Shown here: positions 1 through 8,597 of the stretch, in pieces
Layout: every line of letters begins with the position of its first letter
How positions within the stretch are numbered: the first letter of the stretch is position 1
NCBI GenBank assembly: GCA_027659245.1
Contig: JAQDPW010000005.1
Location: 41,731-88,527 of the forward strand
From: Streptococcaceae bacterium AM104-57
GTDB taxonomy: Bacteria; Bacillota; Bacilli; Lactobacillales; Streptococcaceae
DNA length: 46,797 bases
Reading direction: 5' to 3'
The notes under the pieces: model-generated
Databases searched by the model: none
Seen by the model: only the letters and a program-made list of their open reading frames with translations
What the model was told of the DNA's origin: nothing
Translations under genes and position numbers: made by a program

Positions 1-88
1 TCACCAGTTTCTCCCTTGTCGCCTTTTGGTCCTTGAGCACCAGTGGCACCGGTTTCGCCCTTGTCACCTTTTGGTCCTTTTGGAACAA
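1..88 (-). repeat. Second collagen-like block, at window edge
   Basis: About two more Gly-X-Y units of the same 45-bp type continue to base 1. A non-collagenous linker of about 70 residues (roughly bases 90-305), rich in Asp, Gly, Lys and Thr, separates them from the main block. The array extends past the window. Confidence 0.85.
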
Positions 89-3000
89 TCACTTGGCTTC
101 CATCTGAGAAGGTCAGAACTGTATTGCCATGTGAATCTTGACTTGTGCTTGTAACTGTGAGGGATTTACCATCCTTCCCATCTTTTACAATGAGTGGATC
201 GCCTAGGGATTTACCGCTATCGGGATCTTTAAAGATGACTGTCGTGGTGCCTGTAGCGTCTTTTTTAACCTCTACGATTGGAGTTTGACCATTCTTACCA
301 GCTTCACCAGTTTCACCCTTGTCACCTTTTGGTCCTTGGGCACCAGCTGCTCCGGTTTCGCCCTTGTCGCCTTTTGGTCCTTGAGCACCAGCTGCACCGG
401 TTTCGCCCTTGTCACCTTTTGGCCCTTGGGCACCAGGCGCTCCGGCTTCACCCTTGTCGCCTTTTGGTCCTTGAGCACCAGGCGCTCCGGCTTCACCCTT
501 GTCACCTTTTGGTCCTTGGGCACCAGGCGCTCCAGTTTCACCCTTGTCACCTTTTGGTCCTTGGGCACCAGGCGCTCCGGTTTCGCCCTTGTCACCTTTT
601 GGCCCTTGGGCACCAGGCGCTCCGGTTTCGCCCTTGTCACCTTTTGGTCCTTGGACTCCGTCTTTCAAGGTTGCGGTTGATACAGTTGGTTCATCCGCAT
701 CTTGCTGCCCGTTACCATTGGCATCTACATAGAACTTAATCGTCGTTGTATCGCCTGCTTTGGTGGTCACTGCTGACAATGGTTTACCATCTTTTCCTGT
801 TGCTCCTGCTACTCCAGCGGCTCCTGTGGCGCCATCTTTCAAGGTTGCTGTAGAAACTGTTGCCTCATCCGCATCCTGTTGTCCGTTACCATTGGCATCT
901 ATATAGAACGTAACAGTCGTGGTATCACCTGTCTTAGTAGTTACTGCTGACAATGGATTTCCATCTTTACCTGTTGCACCAGTAGCACCTGCTGCTCCTT
1001 GAGCGCCATCTTTCAAAGTTGCGGTTGATACAGTTGGTTCATCCGCATCTTGCTGACCGTTACCATTGGCATCTACATAGAACGTAATCGTTGTTGTATC
1101 ACCTGCTTTAGTAGTTACTGCTGACAATGGTTTACCATCTTTACCATCTAAACCTGCTGCTAAAACTGTAACAGGTATCCTAGCATAGCTATAATATGCC
1201 GTATCTCGGGAGCTTGAAATTATGTCCTCATTCGGTTTTGTTGTTGTAACCCCGGTACCACGACCGTTTAAGAACCATTCACCATTATAGACTAGGTTTG
1301 GAGTATCTGGTCTAGTAACCCCTATTCTTTCACGGTAGCGATCTTCCTCTACAGGTATTCCGGTATCAGCGCCATTGATATGATAGTTACCATTTTCAAT
1401 AGTCAATACTCCAGTAGCGTAAGTAATGCGTGCTAAGATACTTTCTTGCCCCTCTGTAGCAAAGGTCTTATCAGTAATCACCTGGTTAGCTTTTTCAATA
1501 ATATCTTCGTTACCTTCATCTTTCTCTGAAACTTTTGCTTCGACAATCTCTATATTTGTAACCGTGGCAAAGAACTGTCCTAAAGTTTTCGGATAACTAT
1601 TCCCAATATAAGTTTCTTCATGGAAATTAATATGTTTTTCAAGTAATTCTTTTGTAAAGTGAACAGAAGTACCTTTTTTCACAATCATTGAATTCGTTGT
1701 GTAAGGAATAACATAAACAGGCACCGGAATTATGATCTTCTCTATACGTTCCTTATCATCGTCGCCAACATAGCGAACAACAACCTCGTAAGTCCATTCA
1801 ATCTTGTTTCCATAACCTGTCCCGGTCGCAACAGGATTCTCTACTGTACCACCTGAACGGGGCATGCGAATAGCTTCGATATGAAGCCCAGATGTTTCTT
1901 TGGTTTGAATAACTCTCCTTAAGTTTTCTTCTTCAAAAACTGATGCTACATAATTTGTCCCCTCTAAAACAGTCAACTTGGAAATGATTAACTGTGACTT
2001 TAGGTCTTGGCTTTCTGTCGAAGGCAGGACAAACACTGGAATTGTCAAACTCTTCTTGTAAACCGTATCCTCTGCATCACCTGTTTTCTTATAACTATAC
2101 TCTACCGTCACAAATTGCTTAGATCGATATCCTCTGCCTGATGCGACGGGATGCTCTTCTCCGTTTTCTGTTCTAATATAGCCATAATCAATTTCTTTGC
2201 CATTATAATATTTCAAAGTAGCATCTGTAATCGTCACATCTTCTGGCACTTCAACTGAATGTTTGAAATCTTCTAACATCAGTTCTCCAAAGTCCTGACC
2301 TTTATTCATCAGCAATTGCTTGACGCCCCATTTTTCTTGGGTACCAACTTCAATAATTGCATTTACAGGTTCTTTGATGCGTTCACGGCTAACTTCTTTC
2401 GTATAATATTCAGAGAAGTGTTTATTTCCATAGTAATGATGTCCCTTATCATATGAATAAATGACACGTTCTTCCCCTGGTTGTCCAAATTGAACAACAT
2501 TACGGATACCTTTTGGGAGATTGCTATTTTCACGGATCTCTGTTTTAAATGGAACGCTGGTCACCACCGTTTCATAGTCCAAGGTTCCTTTCCGAGATGC
2601 TGAAATTTTAAAGGTATCAAAGCTATAGTCTTTGGTAGCATAAGAAAGCTCATTAGCACTCATCCTCACTCCACCAAAGTCAAGATTGGACTCATCCATC
2701 AAAGTAGTTTTTTCAATGTTTGGTAAAGAGATCTCATCAGATCTTCCTTCCGGTTCATTCTGGCCAAGCTCAACTGTTTCTACAAGGTGTCCATCCTGGC
2801 CTGTCACCACATTCAGAGCTTTCCCATTTGTATAATGACCATTTAGCCCACTTGTTTGTCTTACATCATATTCATAGGTTGCCCCTGTCAGTTGGCCGGT
2901 CACTGGATCTCTAAGGATCATATCCCAGGCCTTAATGTTCACTGTCTTAGGAGAAGACTCATAGACTTTAGCATTCTCGCCGTTATAGGCAACTACTTTG

Positions 3001-4559
3001 TAACGATAAGCTTTGCTAGTGCCTTTTTCCACCAAGGGATTTGGCGTCTCATCACCAATCCACTCAACCTTATACGTAATCACATGAGTGGTCTTTTGTC
3101 CGAGACGATCGGTAAGACTTGCTCTGATATAGAATAGCTTATCATCTCCATTTCGAGTATCAAAATCAATCTTATTATAGGAAAGGCGACCACCACTTGT
3201 ACTATCTACATTTTGATCCTGGATCAGATCCAGAGCAAAACTCTTTTTATCCCATGACTCAAAGGTAAAGAGAGAATTGTACTCTCCCGTCTTAGCAACC
3301 GGTCTGATCACGGCCTCATCATTGAAGACAAAGCGATCGATGACTCGTTTTGCAATCACTTCTGAGACAGAAGCATCCAAAGGGACGTCCTCATCACTAT
3401 CAAACATTCCCTCTAGATCAAATCCCAGATAAGTGTTAGCCGTTCCATCTTCGAACCGAGTTGATTCTATTCTAACACCACGTAGGTGTCCTATACTCAA
3501 GCGCTTAACTCTCTCAGCTTCCTTCTGAATGTAGCGCTCGACTTCAGCCTTGGGGACAATTTTTACAAAAGCATCCTTTTCGCTTGCAATCTTAGTTGCA
3601 ACTTCATTGGTGAGCGGTAAAAACTGATTCTTATCATAATATTTTTTATCCGTTTCAACCGAAGGTTCAACTTCGCCACCAGCCCTCACTAGGCTATCAT
3701 CTGCTAGAGAATAGACTCCTTCCTTGTATTTTAATTTTCCATCCACATCTTCGATAATGGTGTAGACCTTCTCACTAATGCTAGATTCTCCCGTGTTTTC
3801 GTCGATTGACGTTTTAGGTTCTTCTCTTGTCGTCTCCATCAAATGTGATAATGGTTGCTTGGTTTCAATTTCTGGTTGATTTGCACGAGCCATCTCTAAG
3901 AGTTTTTTAGCAATTTCATTGGCATTTGATGTTGATCTCTTTTGGTCTTGACCACGCAGATCCAAATCATAAGTAGAGTCAGGGATAACTGACGAATCTG
4001 TAGTCGATACATTTACTCCAGAGCCGGATCCTGACGGTGAAGCGGCCGGTGCTGGTGAAGCAGAAGGTGCTGGTGCCTCAGATGCCGGTGCTGGTGAAGC
4101 AGAAGGTGCTGGTGAAGCAGAAGGTGCTGGTGAAGCAGAAGGTGCTGGTGAAGCAGAAGGTGCTGGTGTCTCAGATGCCGGTGTCTCAGATGCCGGTTCT
4201 GCTGGGACAGATCGTTCAGATACCGTCTCTGGTGTAGCTGATCGTTCTGTACTTGCTACTGCTGAAGGAGAGGTAGTGGTTTCTACAGTTGTATCCTCAA
4301 GATTAGTAGGTTCAGACTGGTCAGATGAGTCCATGGAAGTCCGCATCACCGGATCAGCCGTAGCTTCCGTTAGATGATCTGCTATCTCAGATACAGAACC
4401 TCCACTAGATTCCTCCTCCACAAGAGCTGGCGCTAGTTCATCCGCAGAAACAGCTGCACCATCTAATCCACGTCCCATAAAAAATTGTCCAATAATCAGC
4501 GAAATGACGCCGACTGTTAATTTCCTAATTGAAAATTTCTGTTGTTTATTCCATTCCAT
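1..4559 (-). CDS. Collagen-like YSIRK-type surface adhesin, C-terminus outside window
   Basis: A continuous minus-strand frame starts at ATG 4559, preceded by AAAGGAG, and is still open at base 1, giving at least 1519 residues. The N-terminus carries a YSIRK-like signal (FSIRKLTVGVISLIIG, residues 9-24). It is followed by an acidic Ser/Thr-rich stretch and a Pro/Ala/Ser repeat (about residues 107-177). A long central region (about 200-1130) contains at least two related modules around HPVASGRGY and NPVATGTGY, each ending in a PVFVLP/PVYVIP-like strand. Next come three 58-residue repeats, then Gly-X-Y collagen-like blocks. The LPXTG anchor expected for this family would lie outside the window and is not seen. 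General architecture resembles collagen-like streptococcal adhesins such as PclA, but I cannot claim orthology. It lies 18 bp after a glycosyltransferase gene, so the two are probably co-transcribed and the protein may be glycosylated. Confidence 0.88.
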   Translation of the reverse strand, partial: MEWNKQQKFSIRKLTVGVISLIIGQFFMGRGLDGAAVSADELAPALVEEESSGGSVSEIADHLTEATADPVMRTSMDSSDQSEPTNLEDTTVETTTSPSAVASTERSATPETVSERSVPAEPASETPASETPAPSASPAPSASPAPSASPAPSASPAPASEAPAPSASPAPAASPSGSGSGVNVSTTDSSVIPDSTYDLDLRGQDQKRSTSNANEIAKKLLEMARANQPEIETKQPLSHLMETTREEPKTSIDENTGESSISEKVYTIIEDVDGKLKYKEGVYSLADDSLVRAGGEVEPSVETDKKYYDKNQFLPLTNEVATKIASEKDAFVKIVPKAEVERYIQKEAERVKRLSIGHLRGVRIESTRFEDGTANTYLGFDLEGMFDSDEDVPLDASVSEVIAKRVIDRFVFNDEAVIRPVAKTGEYNSLFTFESWDKKSFALDLIQDQNVDSTSGGRLSYNKIDFDTRNGDDKLFYIRASLTDRLGQKTTHVITYKVEWIGDETPNPLVEKGTSKAYRYKVVAYNGENAKVYESSPKTVNIKAWDMILRDPVTGQLTGATYEYDVRQTSGLNGHYTNGKALNVVTGQDGHLVETVELGQNEPEGRSDEISLPNIEKTTLMDESNLDFGGVRMSANELSYATKDYSFDTFKISASRKGTLDYETVVTSVPFKTEIRENSNLPKGIRNVVQFGQPGEERVIYSYDKGHHYYGNKHFSEYYTKEVSRERIKEPVNAIIEVGTQEKWGVKQLLMNKGQDFGELMLEDFKHSVEVPEDVTITDATLKYYNGKEIDYGYIRTENGEEHPVASGRGYRSKQFVTVEYSYKKTGDAEDTVYKKSLTIPVFVLPSTESQDLKSQLIISKLTVLEGTNYVASVFEEENLRRVIQTKETSGLHIEAIRMPRSGGTVENPVATGTGYGNKIEWTYEVVVRYVGDDDKERIEKIIIPVPVYVIPYTTNSMIVKKGTSVHFTKELLEKHINFHEETYIGNSYPKTLGQFFATVTNIEIVEAKVSEKDEGNEDIIEKANQVITDKTFATEGQESILARITYATGVLTIENGNYHINGADTGIPVEEDRYRERIGVTRPDTPNLVYNGEWFLNGRGTGVTTTKPNEDIISSSRDTAYYSYARIPVTVLAAGLDGKDGKPLSAVTTKAGDTTTITFYVDANGNGQQDADEPTVSTATLKDGAQGAAGATGATGKDGNPLSAVTTKTGDTTTVTFYIDANGNGQQDADEATVSTATLKDGATGAAGVAGATGKDGKPLSAVTTKAGDTTTIKFYVDANGNGQQDADEPTVSTATLKDGVQGPKGDKGETGAPGAQGPKGDKGETGAPGAQGPKGDKGETGAPGAQGPKGDKGEAGAPGAQGPKGDKGEAGAPGAQGPKGDKGETGAAGAQGPKGDKGETGAAGAQGPKGDKGETGEAGKNGQTPIVEVKKDATGTTTVIFKDPDSGKSLGDPLIVKDGKDGKSLTVTSTSQDSHGNTVLTFSDGSQVIVPKGPKGDKGETGATGAQGPKGDKGETG
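311..660 (-). repeat. Collagen-like 45-bp tandem repeat, about 8 units
   Basis: Eight 45-bp units begin at 311, 356, 401, 446, 491, 536, 581 and 626. Each encodes five Gly-X-Y triplets of the type GPK GDK GET GAP GAQ. Units differ by a few bases, mostly silent or Thr/Ala and Pro/Ala changes. Such arrays form trimeric collagen-like stalks in bacterial surface proteins and commonly change copy number by recombination. Confidence 0.93.
662..1160 (-). repeat. Three 174-bp repeats with EF-hand-like loop
   Basis: Near-identical units with anchors at 662, 836 and 1010 have an exact 174-bp period, so 58 residues each. Each contains GKDGKPLSAVTTK followed by a Thr-rich strand and then DANGNGQQDADE. 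That Asp/Asn/Gly-rich loop resembles the calcium-binding loops of EF-hand or SdrD-B-like surface domains. Calcium binding is inferred only from the spacing of acidic residues. Short Gly-Ala-X links join the units to the collagen block. Confidence 0.85.
4045..4215 (-). repeat. Pro/Ala/Ser-rich 18-bp tandem repeat in adhesin
   Basis: An 18-bp unit encoding six residues (SASPAP) is repeated about five times, flanked by related degenerate copies (SETPA, SEAPAP). It follows the signal peptide region and is probably an extended stalk. Its density of Ser makes it a plausible O-glycosylation target of the adjacent glycosyltransferase (inference). Confidence 0.85.
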
Positions 4560-4577
4560 GATAGTTCTCCTTTATAG

Positions 4578-6080
4578 TTAACGAATATGTTCTTGCTTAA
4601 CGAAACATTCCCAGGCTTCTCTGACACGCTCATACGAAAATAGATTAAGTGATTTTTGGTAAGCTGCTCTTGACATCGCTTCCTTGTCTTCTTGCTGGCA
4701 ATAGCGTACGATCGCTGTCGCCAACTGAGATACATAGTTTTCAACGCCCACTAGTAAACCATTCTCCCCATCATCAACATAGGCTTGATGTGCATAAGGG
4801 ATATCTCGTGCCAACAAAGCAACTCCGTGATTCATCGCCTCGATTAAGGTTGTGGCAAAGGCTTCTGTCTTAGAAGAGGCTAAGTAGGCATCATACTGAT
4901 CATAGCAAGAGTCCATTCGGGGATTATATCCTTTTAATCGAATGTAACCTTGAGCTTTATGTTCTGCAATCAATGTACTCAACTTCTCCCACATTTTACC
5001 ATCCCCATAGATATCATAAGTCAGGTCTGGGACTTCTTTTCGAGCCAGTACAACTGCTTCTATCGAGTCATCAATACATTTCCCTTCGGTCAGATTAGAT
5101 ACACTCAAAAAACTGTTATTTTTTCTATTTGATGGCTGCAAGTTCCTCTGATCCACGTGCATAACTGGGACTAGATACACTCGCACATCACGTTGAAAAT
5201 GTTCTTTGATATAGTTCCGTAAATCCTCGGGCTGTCCAACTGCTGTTGACAAGATAAAGTCAATCCCATCACCGACCCACGATAAGTTTCTATGAATATG
5301 AGGGTGACATTTCCCATCATATCCAAACTTAATATGATCCTCATGAAGATAGTAACCCAGCTTAGCTTTCTTATCTTTCTTTATAAAATCACCTAGTCGT
5401 TCTTCAATACGCTCAATAACTATCGTATCCTCTTCCGTAATCTGTTGAAGTTCAAAGTAACGCTCCAACAATTCACTAAAAGTCAGTCTATTCCCCTGAA
5501 GTCGAAATACGGGATATTCATTTTTCAGAAACTGCATCTCCAAACCCACACTACCATCACGATTGTGGTAATGATGATAGACCGGTTCAGAGTAGCAAAC
5601 CCCTCTTGACTCCTCATTAGAATACCCGACAGTCAGATATTTTTGTTTGAAATAATAACGAACTTCCTTTAGACTATTTTCACAATAATACTTCACAAGA
5701 AAAATCGTCTGTCCATCAGTCATTAACAGACAAAGATAGGTAGTCCCATCGGTCATTGTATAGACAAGTTCACGATCGTTGAGCTTACGAACTTCCTGAG
5801 GTTCTTCGCCTAAGTCCGCCAAAAAATCAGATAGTCGATAAGAATAGGTCAAATCCTCATTCGTCAGATCTGTAAAAGCCTGCCAAAGCAACTGAACATT
5901 CTCCATGTGATAACCACTATCACGATAACTACTCAGTTGTTCAACATTCGGATTGTAATCCAAAACCACATAACGGTAAGGAATAGACAAATCCTCTAAA
6001 AATCTTTGACGACGGATCTGAGCCTTTTCAATCCCAAATGGTGCCGCGGTAAGCATCCCTATATCTACAAAATATAGCAT
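4578..6080 (-). CDS. GT-B glycosyltransferase (GtfA/TarM-like), probably adhesin-dedicated
   Basis: This 500-residue protein has no signal peptide, so it should be cytoplasmic. Its C-terminal half has features of retaining GT4-type GT-B enzymes: a sugar-nucleotide binding region containing the EX7E pair (E406 and E414 in TEAFATTLIEA), preceded by FLSVSNLTEGK and YDIYGDG. The N-terminal half resembles the extra domain of accessory-Sec GtfA and TarM-type enzymes (family inference). The ATG at 6080 has GGAG upstream. It sits directly upstream of the Ser/Ala/Pro-rich collagen-like adhesin, a pairing typical of glycosyltransferases that modify one adhesin. No GtfB-like partner or SecA2/SecY2 genes are visible here. 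The acceptor and sugar are unknown. Confidence 0.8.
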   Translation of the reverse strand: MLYFVDIGMLTAAPFGIEKAQIRRQRFLEDLSIPYRYVVLDYNPNVEQLSSYRDSGYHMENVQLLWQAFTDLTNEDLTYSYRLSDFLADLGEEPQEVRKLNDRELVYTMTDGTTYLCLLMTDGQTIFLVKYYCENSLKEVRYYFKQKYLTVGYSNEESRGVCYSEPVYHHYHNRDGSVGLEMQFLKNEYPVFRLQGNRLTFSELLERYFELQQITEEDTIVIERIEERLGDFIKKDKKAKLGYYLHEDHIKFGYDGKCHPHIHRNLSWVGDGIDFILSTAVGQPEDLRNYIKEHFQRDVRVYLVPVMHVDQRNLQPSNRKNNSFLSVSNLTEGKCIDDSIEAVVLARKEVPDLTYDIYGDGKMWEKLSTLIAEHKAQGYIRLKGYNPRMDSCYDQYDAYLASSKTEAFATTLIEAMNHGVALLARDIPYAHQAYVDDGENGLLVGVENYVSQLATAIVRYCQQEDKEAMSRAAYQKSLNLFSYERVREAWECFVKQEHIR

Positions 6081-6342
6081 CTTTTCTCCATTTTATCCAA
6101 TATCATTCCACTCTCAAAGTCTTCCAATACCTTAAACGGTACATAGAAGAAATACTCTCTTTTTGTAAGTTTTCCTTAGCTTCTTACAATTTTTCTTCTA
6201 GACTTTATAGGTTTTCCGAATTTTTTATCGGGAAGAATCTATCACTTGTTTTGATAAGTCTATACTTAATATGTTTAGCCTTCTTTTTAAGCGAAGGTAC
6301 TCTCTACCAGAATACCAGAATTATCGCTAAATTTCAAGCTTT
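6081..6342. other. Non-coding leader region upstream of glycosyltransferase
   Basis: This AT-rich stretch has no convincing gene. It should hold the promoter of the glycosyltransferase-adhesin operon, but I see no clean -35/-10 pair. A small inverted repeat (CCTTC...GAAGG) lies near 6281-6298. Confidence 0.4.
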
Positions 6343-6449
6343 TATAGTGGATTGAAATAAGATGTGAACAAAGAGATTAGGAAAGTCAATTTTATTTCTA
6401 GAAATGTTTTAAAATCTGTAGCGTACTATTCTAGATTCAAGCCGCTATA
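6343..6449 (+). repeat. RUP element, copy 1
   Basis: This is a 107-bp unit starting TATAGTGGATTGAAAT and ending with the imperfect inverted terminus GATTCAAGCCGCTATA. The length and ends match what I recall of the pneumococcal Repeat Unit (RUP), a non-coding element thought to be mobilised by IS630-type transposases at TA sites. Confidence 0.8.
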
Positions 6450-6555
6450 TATAGTGGATTGAAATAAGATGTGAACAAAGAGGTTAGGAAAGTCAATTTT
6501 ATTTCTAGAAATATTTTAGCAATGCGGCGTACTATTTTAAATTCAATCTACTATA
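6450..6555 (+). repeat. RUP element, copy 2, in tandem
   Basis: A second copy directly abuts the first in the same orientation. It starts TATAGTGGATTGAAAT and ends ATTCAATCTACTATA, 106 bp. It is nearly identical to copy 1 over the first 80 bases and differs near the 3' end. Confidence 0.8.
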
Positions 6556-6577
6556 TTTTGCATAACTCATTCAAACT

Positions 6578-6640
6578 AAAAAGAGGCTGGGACTAGGAAA
6601 TCGAGACTTGATAGACCGATTCCAGCTCCAACTCCTTTTT
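6578..6640 (-). terminator. Terminator after rpoE
   Basis: A long imperfect hairpin lies just after the rpoE stop. On the minus strand the arm starting GGAGTTGGAGCTGGAATCG pairs with CGATTTCC...CCCAGCCTC and is followed by TTTTT. Confidence 0.75.
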
Positions 6641-6644
6641 ATTT

Positions 6645-7220
6645 TTATTCTTCCTCTTCTTCAGAGTCTTCGTCGTCCTCTTCATTAAGATCGACTTCTT
6701 CATCTAAATTATCTGGGGCAATTTCATTGATTTCAGCATCGTAGGCTTCCACTTCATTCTTCTCATCATCTGGATTTTCATCATCATAAGAAAGAGCAGG
6801 ATCTTCTTCGTATGCATCCTCATCTTCAGGATCATCTGCACCATAATCAATGGCATCTGAATCTCCGTCCATGAAGGCATTAACACGTTTTTTCTTAGGT
6901 TTAGGTGCGACCTCTTCATCGTCACCTTCTTCAAGAGCAATGATTTCCTCATCGATTTCATCGACTCCATACCATGAACGAAGCCCCCATTTGTTATCTC
7001 CAAGGGAGATAAAGCTACCGTCAAAGTTCAACTCTGTATAGAACAAAGGCAAAGCTTCACGAATATCACTGTTTGAAGTACCAAGATAATTTTGGATTTC
7101 ATTCACTAAATCACTAAAATGCATCTCGTTATCACGACCACGAAGTTCTAAGATGGCACGAGCCACCTCAATCATAGATAGTTCACTTTTTTCTTGCCCA
7201 GCAAATACTTCTAATTCCAA
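6645..7220 (-). CDS. rpoE: RNA polymerase delta subunit RpoE
   Basis: This 191-residue protein is the delta subunit of Firmicute RNA polymerase. It reduces non-specific DNA binding and speeds polymerase recycling. The N-terminal HARE-HTH domain (about residues 10-85, with [19 protein letters not shown] and [11 protein letters not shown]) is followed by an unstructured tail made almost entirely of Asp and Glu, as expected. I chose TTG 7220 (LELEVFAG) because GAGGAG lies about seven bases upstream. The longer TTG start at 7235 has no comparable ribosome site. The gene is probably monocistronic, with its own promoter at 7294-7322 and a terminator at 6578-6640. Confidence 0.95.
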   Translation of the reverse strand: MELEVFAGQEKSELSMIEVARAILELRGRDNEMHFSDLVNEIQNYLGTSNSDIREALPLFYTELNFDGSFISLGDNKWGLRSWYGVDEIDEEIIALEEGDDEEVAPKPKKKRVNAFMDGDSDAIDYGADDPEDEDAYEEDPALSYDDENPDDEKNEVEAYDAEINEIAPDNLDEEVDLNEEDDEDSEEEEE

Positions 7221-7293
7221 AGCGTTTCTCCTCAATTATTACTACTATTGCCAGAGTGGATAAACTCTGATCTCATTTTATCATGTACTCTTT

Positions 7294-7322
7294 ATTGTAC
7301 GATAATTTTCCTTATTAGTCAA
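7294..7322 (-). promoter_or_regulatory. rpoE promoter
   Basis: On the minus strand TTGACT (7317-7322) and TACAAT (7294-7299) are separated by 17 bp, about 75 bp upstream of the rpoE start. Confidence 0.75.
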
Positions 7323-7365
7323 AGGTTTAGAAGAAATAAATGTGAAATATTTCAGCTAATTGAAA

Positions 7366-7390
7366 GACCTGAGAGATACACTCCCAGGTC
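7366..7390 (-). terminator. Terminator after ABC permease
   Basis: A minus-strand hairpin pairs GACCTGGGAG with CTCTCAGGTC, followed by a weak T tract, 8 bp after the permease stop. Confidence 0.65.
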
Positions 7391-7397
7391 CGCTACT

Positions 7398-8597
7398 TTA
7401 TTTATAGCTTAAAGCTCGTTTAAAGGTTTTCCAGATTCCTAAATCATCTGTTTGAAGAACCAAACTAGCATACATCCGTCCGATAAAGATGGTTGCAGTC
7501 ACCGCAAAAGCAATCGTAATCATAAGCGAAATCCACGCTTCTATACCATTTGCATAGCCATTGATAGCTCTAAAAGGCATAAAGAAGGTCGAGATGAAAG
7601 GAATATAAGAACCGATTTTCAAGATCAAATTGTCTCCTGCAGCGCCTAGGGCAGTAACGCCAACAAAACCAGCTATTATCAAAATCATCAACGGAGATAA
7701 GGCCTTTCCTGCATCTTCAGGTCGAGAAACCATAGAACCTAAGAAGGCTGCCAAGACTACATACATGAAGAGACTGACTAAGATAAATAATAAGGTGTTA
7801 AGCGAGAAGGCTTCTCCCAAGTGATTTAGAATACCTGAATTAGCCAAGATAGGCATATCCTTAAAGAATAAGATAGCTCCAAGACCACCAACGACATAAA
7901 TACCAATATGAGTCAAGATCACAAGAAGTAAGGCAAGCATACGAGCATAGAAGTAATGGCTTGCACGAATGCTTGAGAAGACCACTTCCATGATTTTAGT
8001 TCCTTTCTCGCTGGCTACTTCTTGAGCAGTGACACTAGCATAAGTAATCAAAATCATATAGAGGAAGAAACCCAGTCCTGCAGCCGCAAAGGTTTGAACC
8101 AACTTTTTATTTTCCTTGGCTTCATCAATCTGTTCTGTAAATTGAACCGTTTGAGCCAAGCGTTTTTCCTGTTCTTGAGACAAATTTGCTTCTGAGCGGT
8201 TGAGTTGGGATTGAAGTTCATTCAACTTAGCGGTCACTACTAACTTAATGCCACTCTCTAGTGAAGTTTCACCATGATAGACTGCCTTGAGGACACTGCT
8301 CTCCTGGTCAATGGTTAGATAGCCTTTTATTTTTTCATCCTTGATGGCTTCTTGGGCACTCGCTTCATCCTTATAGTCAAAGTTAAGACCATTGGTCGAT
8401 TTAAGTTCTTCTGTAACAAGAGGAACAGAACTAACTAATGCTACCTTACTATTTTGAGCCAAGGAAGAACCTTGGAGAACACCAATTCCTCCAGATAGAC
8501 CTAAAAAGAGGAAAGGCGAAATTACCATAAAGAAGAAACTCCACGACTTGACATGTCTTAGATAGGTTTCTTTGATTACAACCCACATATTTCTCAT
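7398..8597 (-). CDS. ABC-2 type exporter permease (NatB-like)
   Basis: This 399-residue protein has one N-terminal membrane segment (about 18-40) and a large extracytoplasmic domain (about 45-165). Roughly five further membrane helices follow (from about 170 to 390), with the cytoplasmic motif ASEKGTKIMEVVFSS. This is the layout of NatB/YhaP-like ABC-2 permeases. Its start overlaps the stop of the ATPase gene by 4 bp (ATGA), so the two are translationally coupled. The substrate is unknown; relatives export Na+, peptides or antimicrobials. It is followed by a hairpin terminator at 7366-7390. Confidence 0.85.
   Translation of the reverse strand: MRNMWVVIKETYLRHVKSWSFFFMVISPFLFLGLSGGIGVLQGSSLAQNSKVALVSSVPLVTEELKSTNGLNFDYKDEASAQEAIKDEKIKGYLTIDQESSVLKAVYHGETSLESGIKLVVTAKLNELQSQLNRSEANLSQEQEKRLAQTVQFTEQIDEAKENKKLVQTFAAAGLGFFLYMILITYASVTAQEVASEKGTKIMEVVFSSIRASHYFYARMLALLLVILTHIGIYVVGGLGAILFFKDMPILANSGILNHLGEAFSLNTLLFILVSLFMYVVLAAFLGSMVSRPEDAGKALSPLMILIIAGFVGVTALGAAGDNLILKIGSYIPFISTFFMPFRAINGYANGIEAWISLMITIAFAVTATIFIGRMYASLVLQTDDLGIWKTFKRALSYK

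Noticed and set aside
272..739. Several open frames on both strands over the collagen repeat
   Set aside because: They are shadows of a 45-bp repeat with period divisible by three; the Gly-X-Y frame on the minus strand is continuous with a full signal-peptide protein.
4037..4237. Plus-strand repetitive frame with KQKVLV repeats
   Set aside because: It mirrors the 18-bp Pro/Ala/Ser repeat of the adhesin and has no ribosome site.
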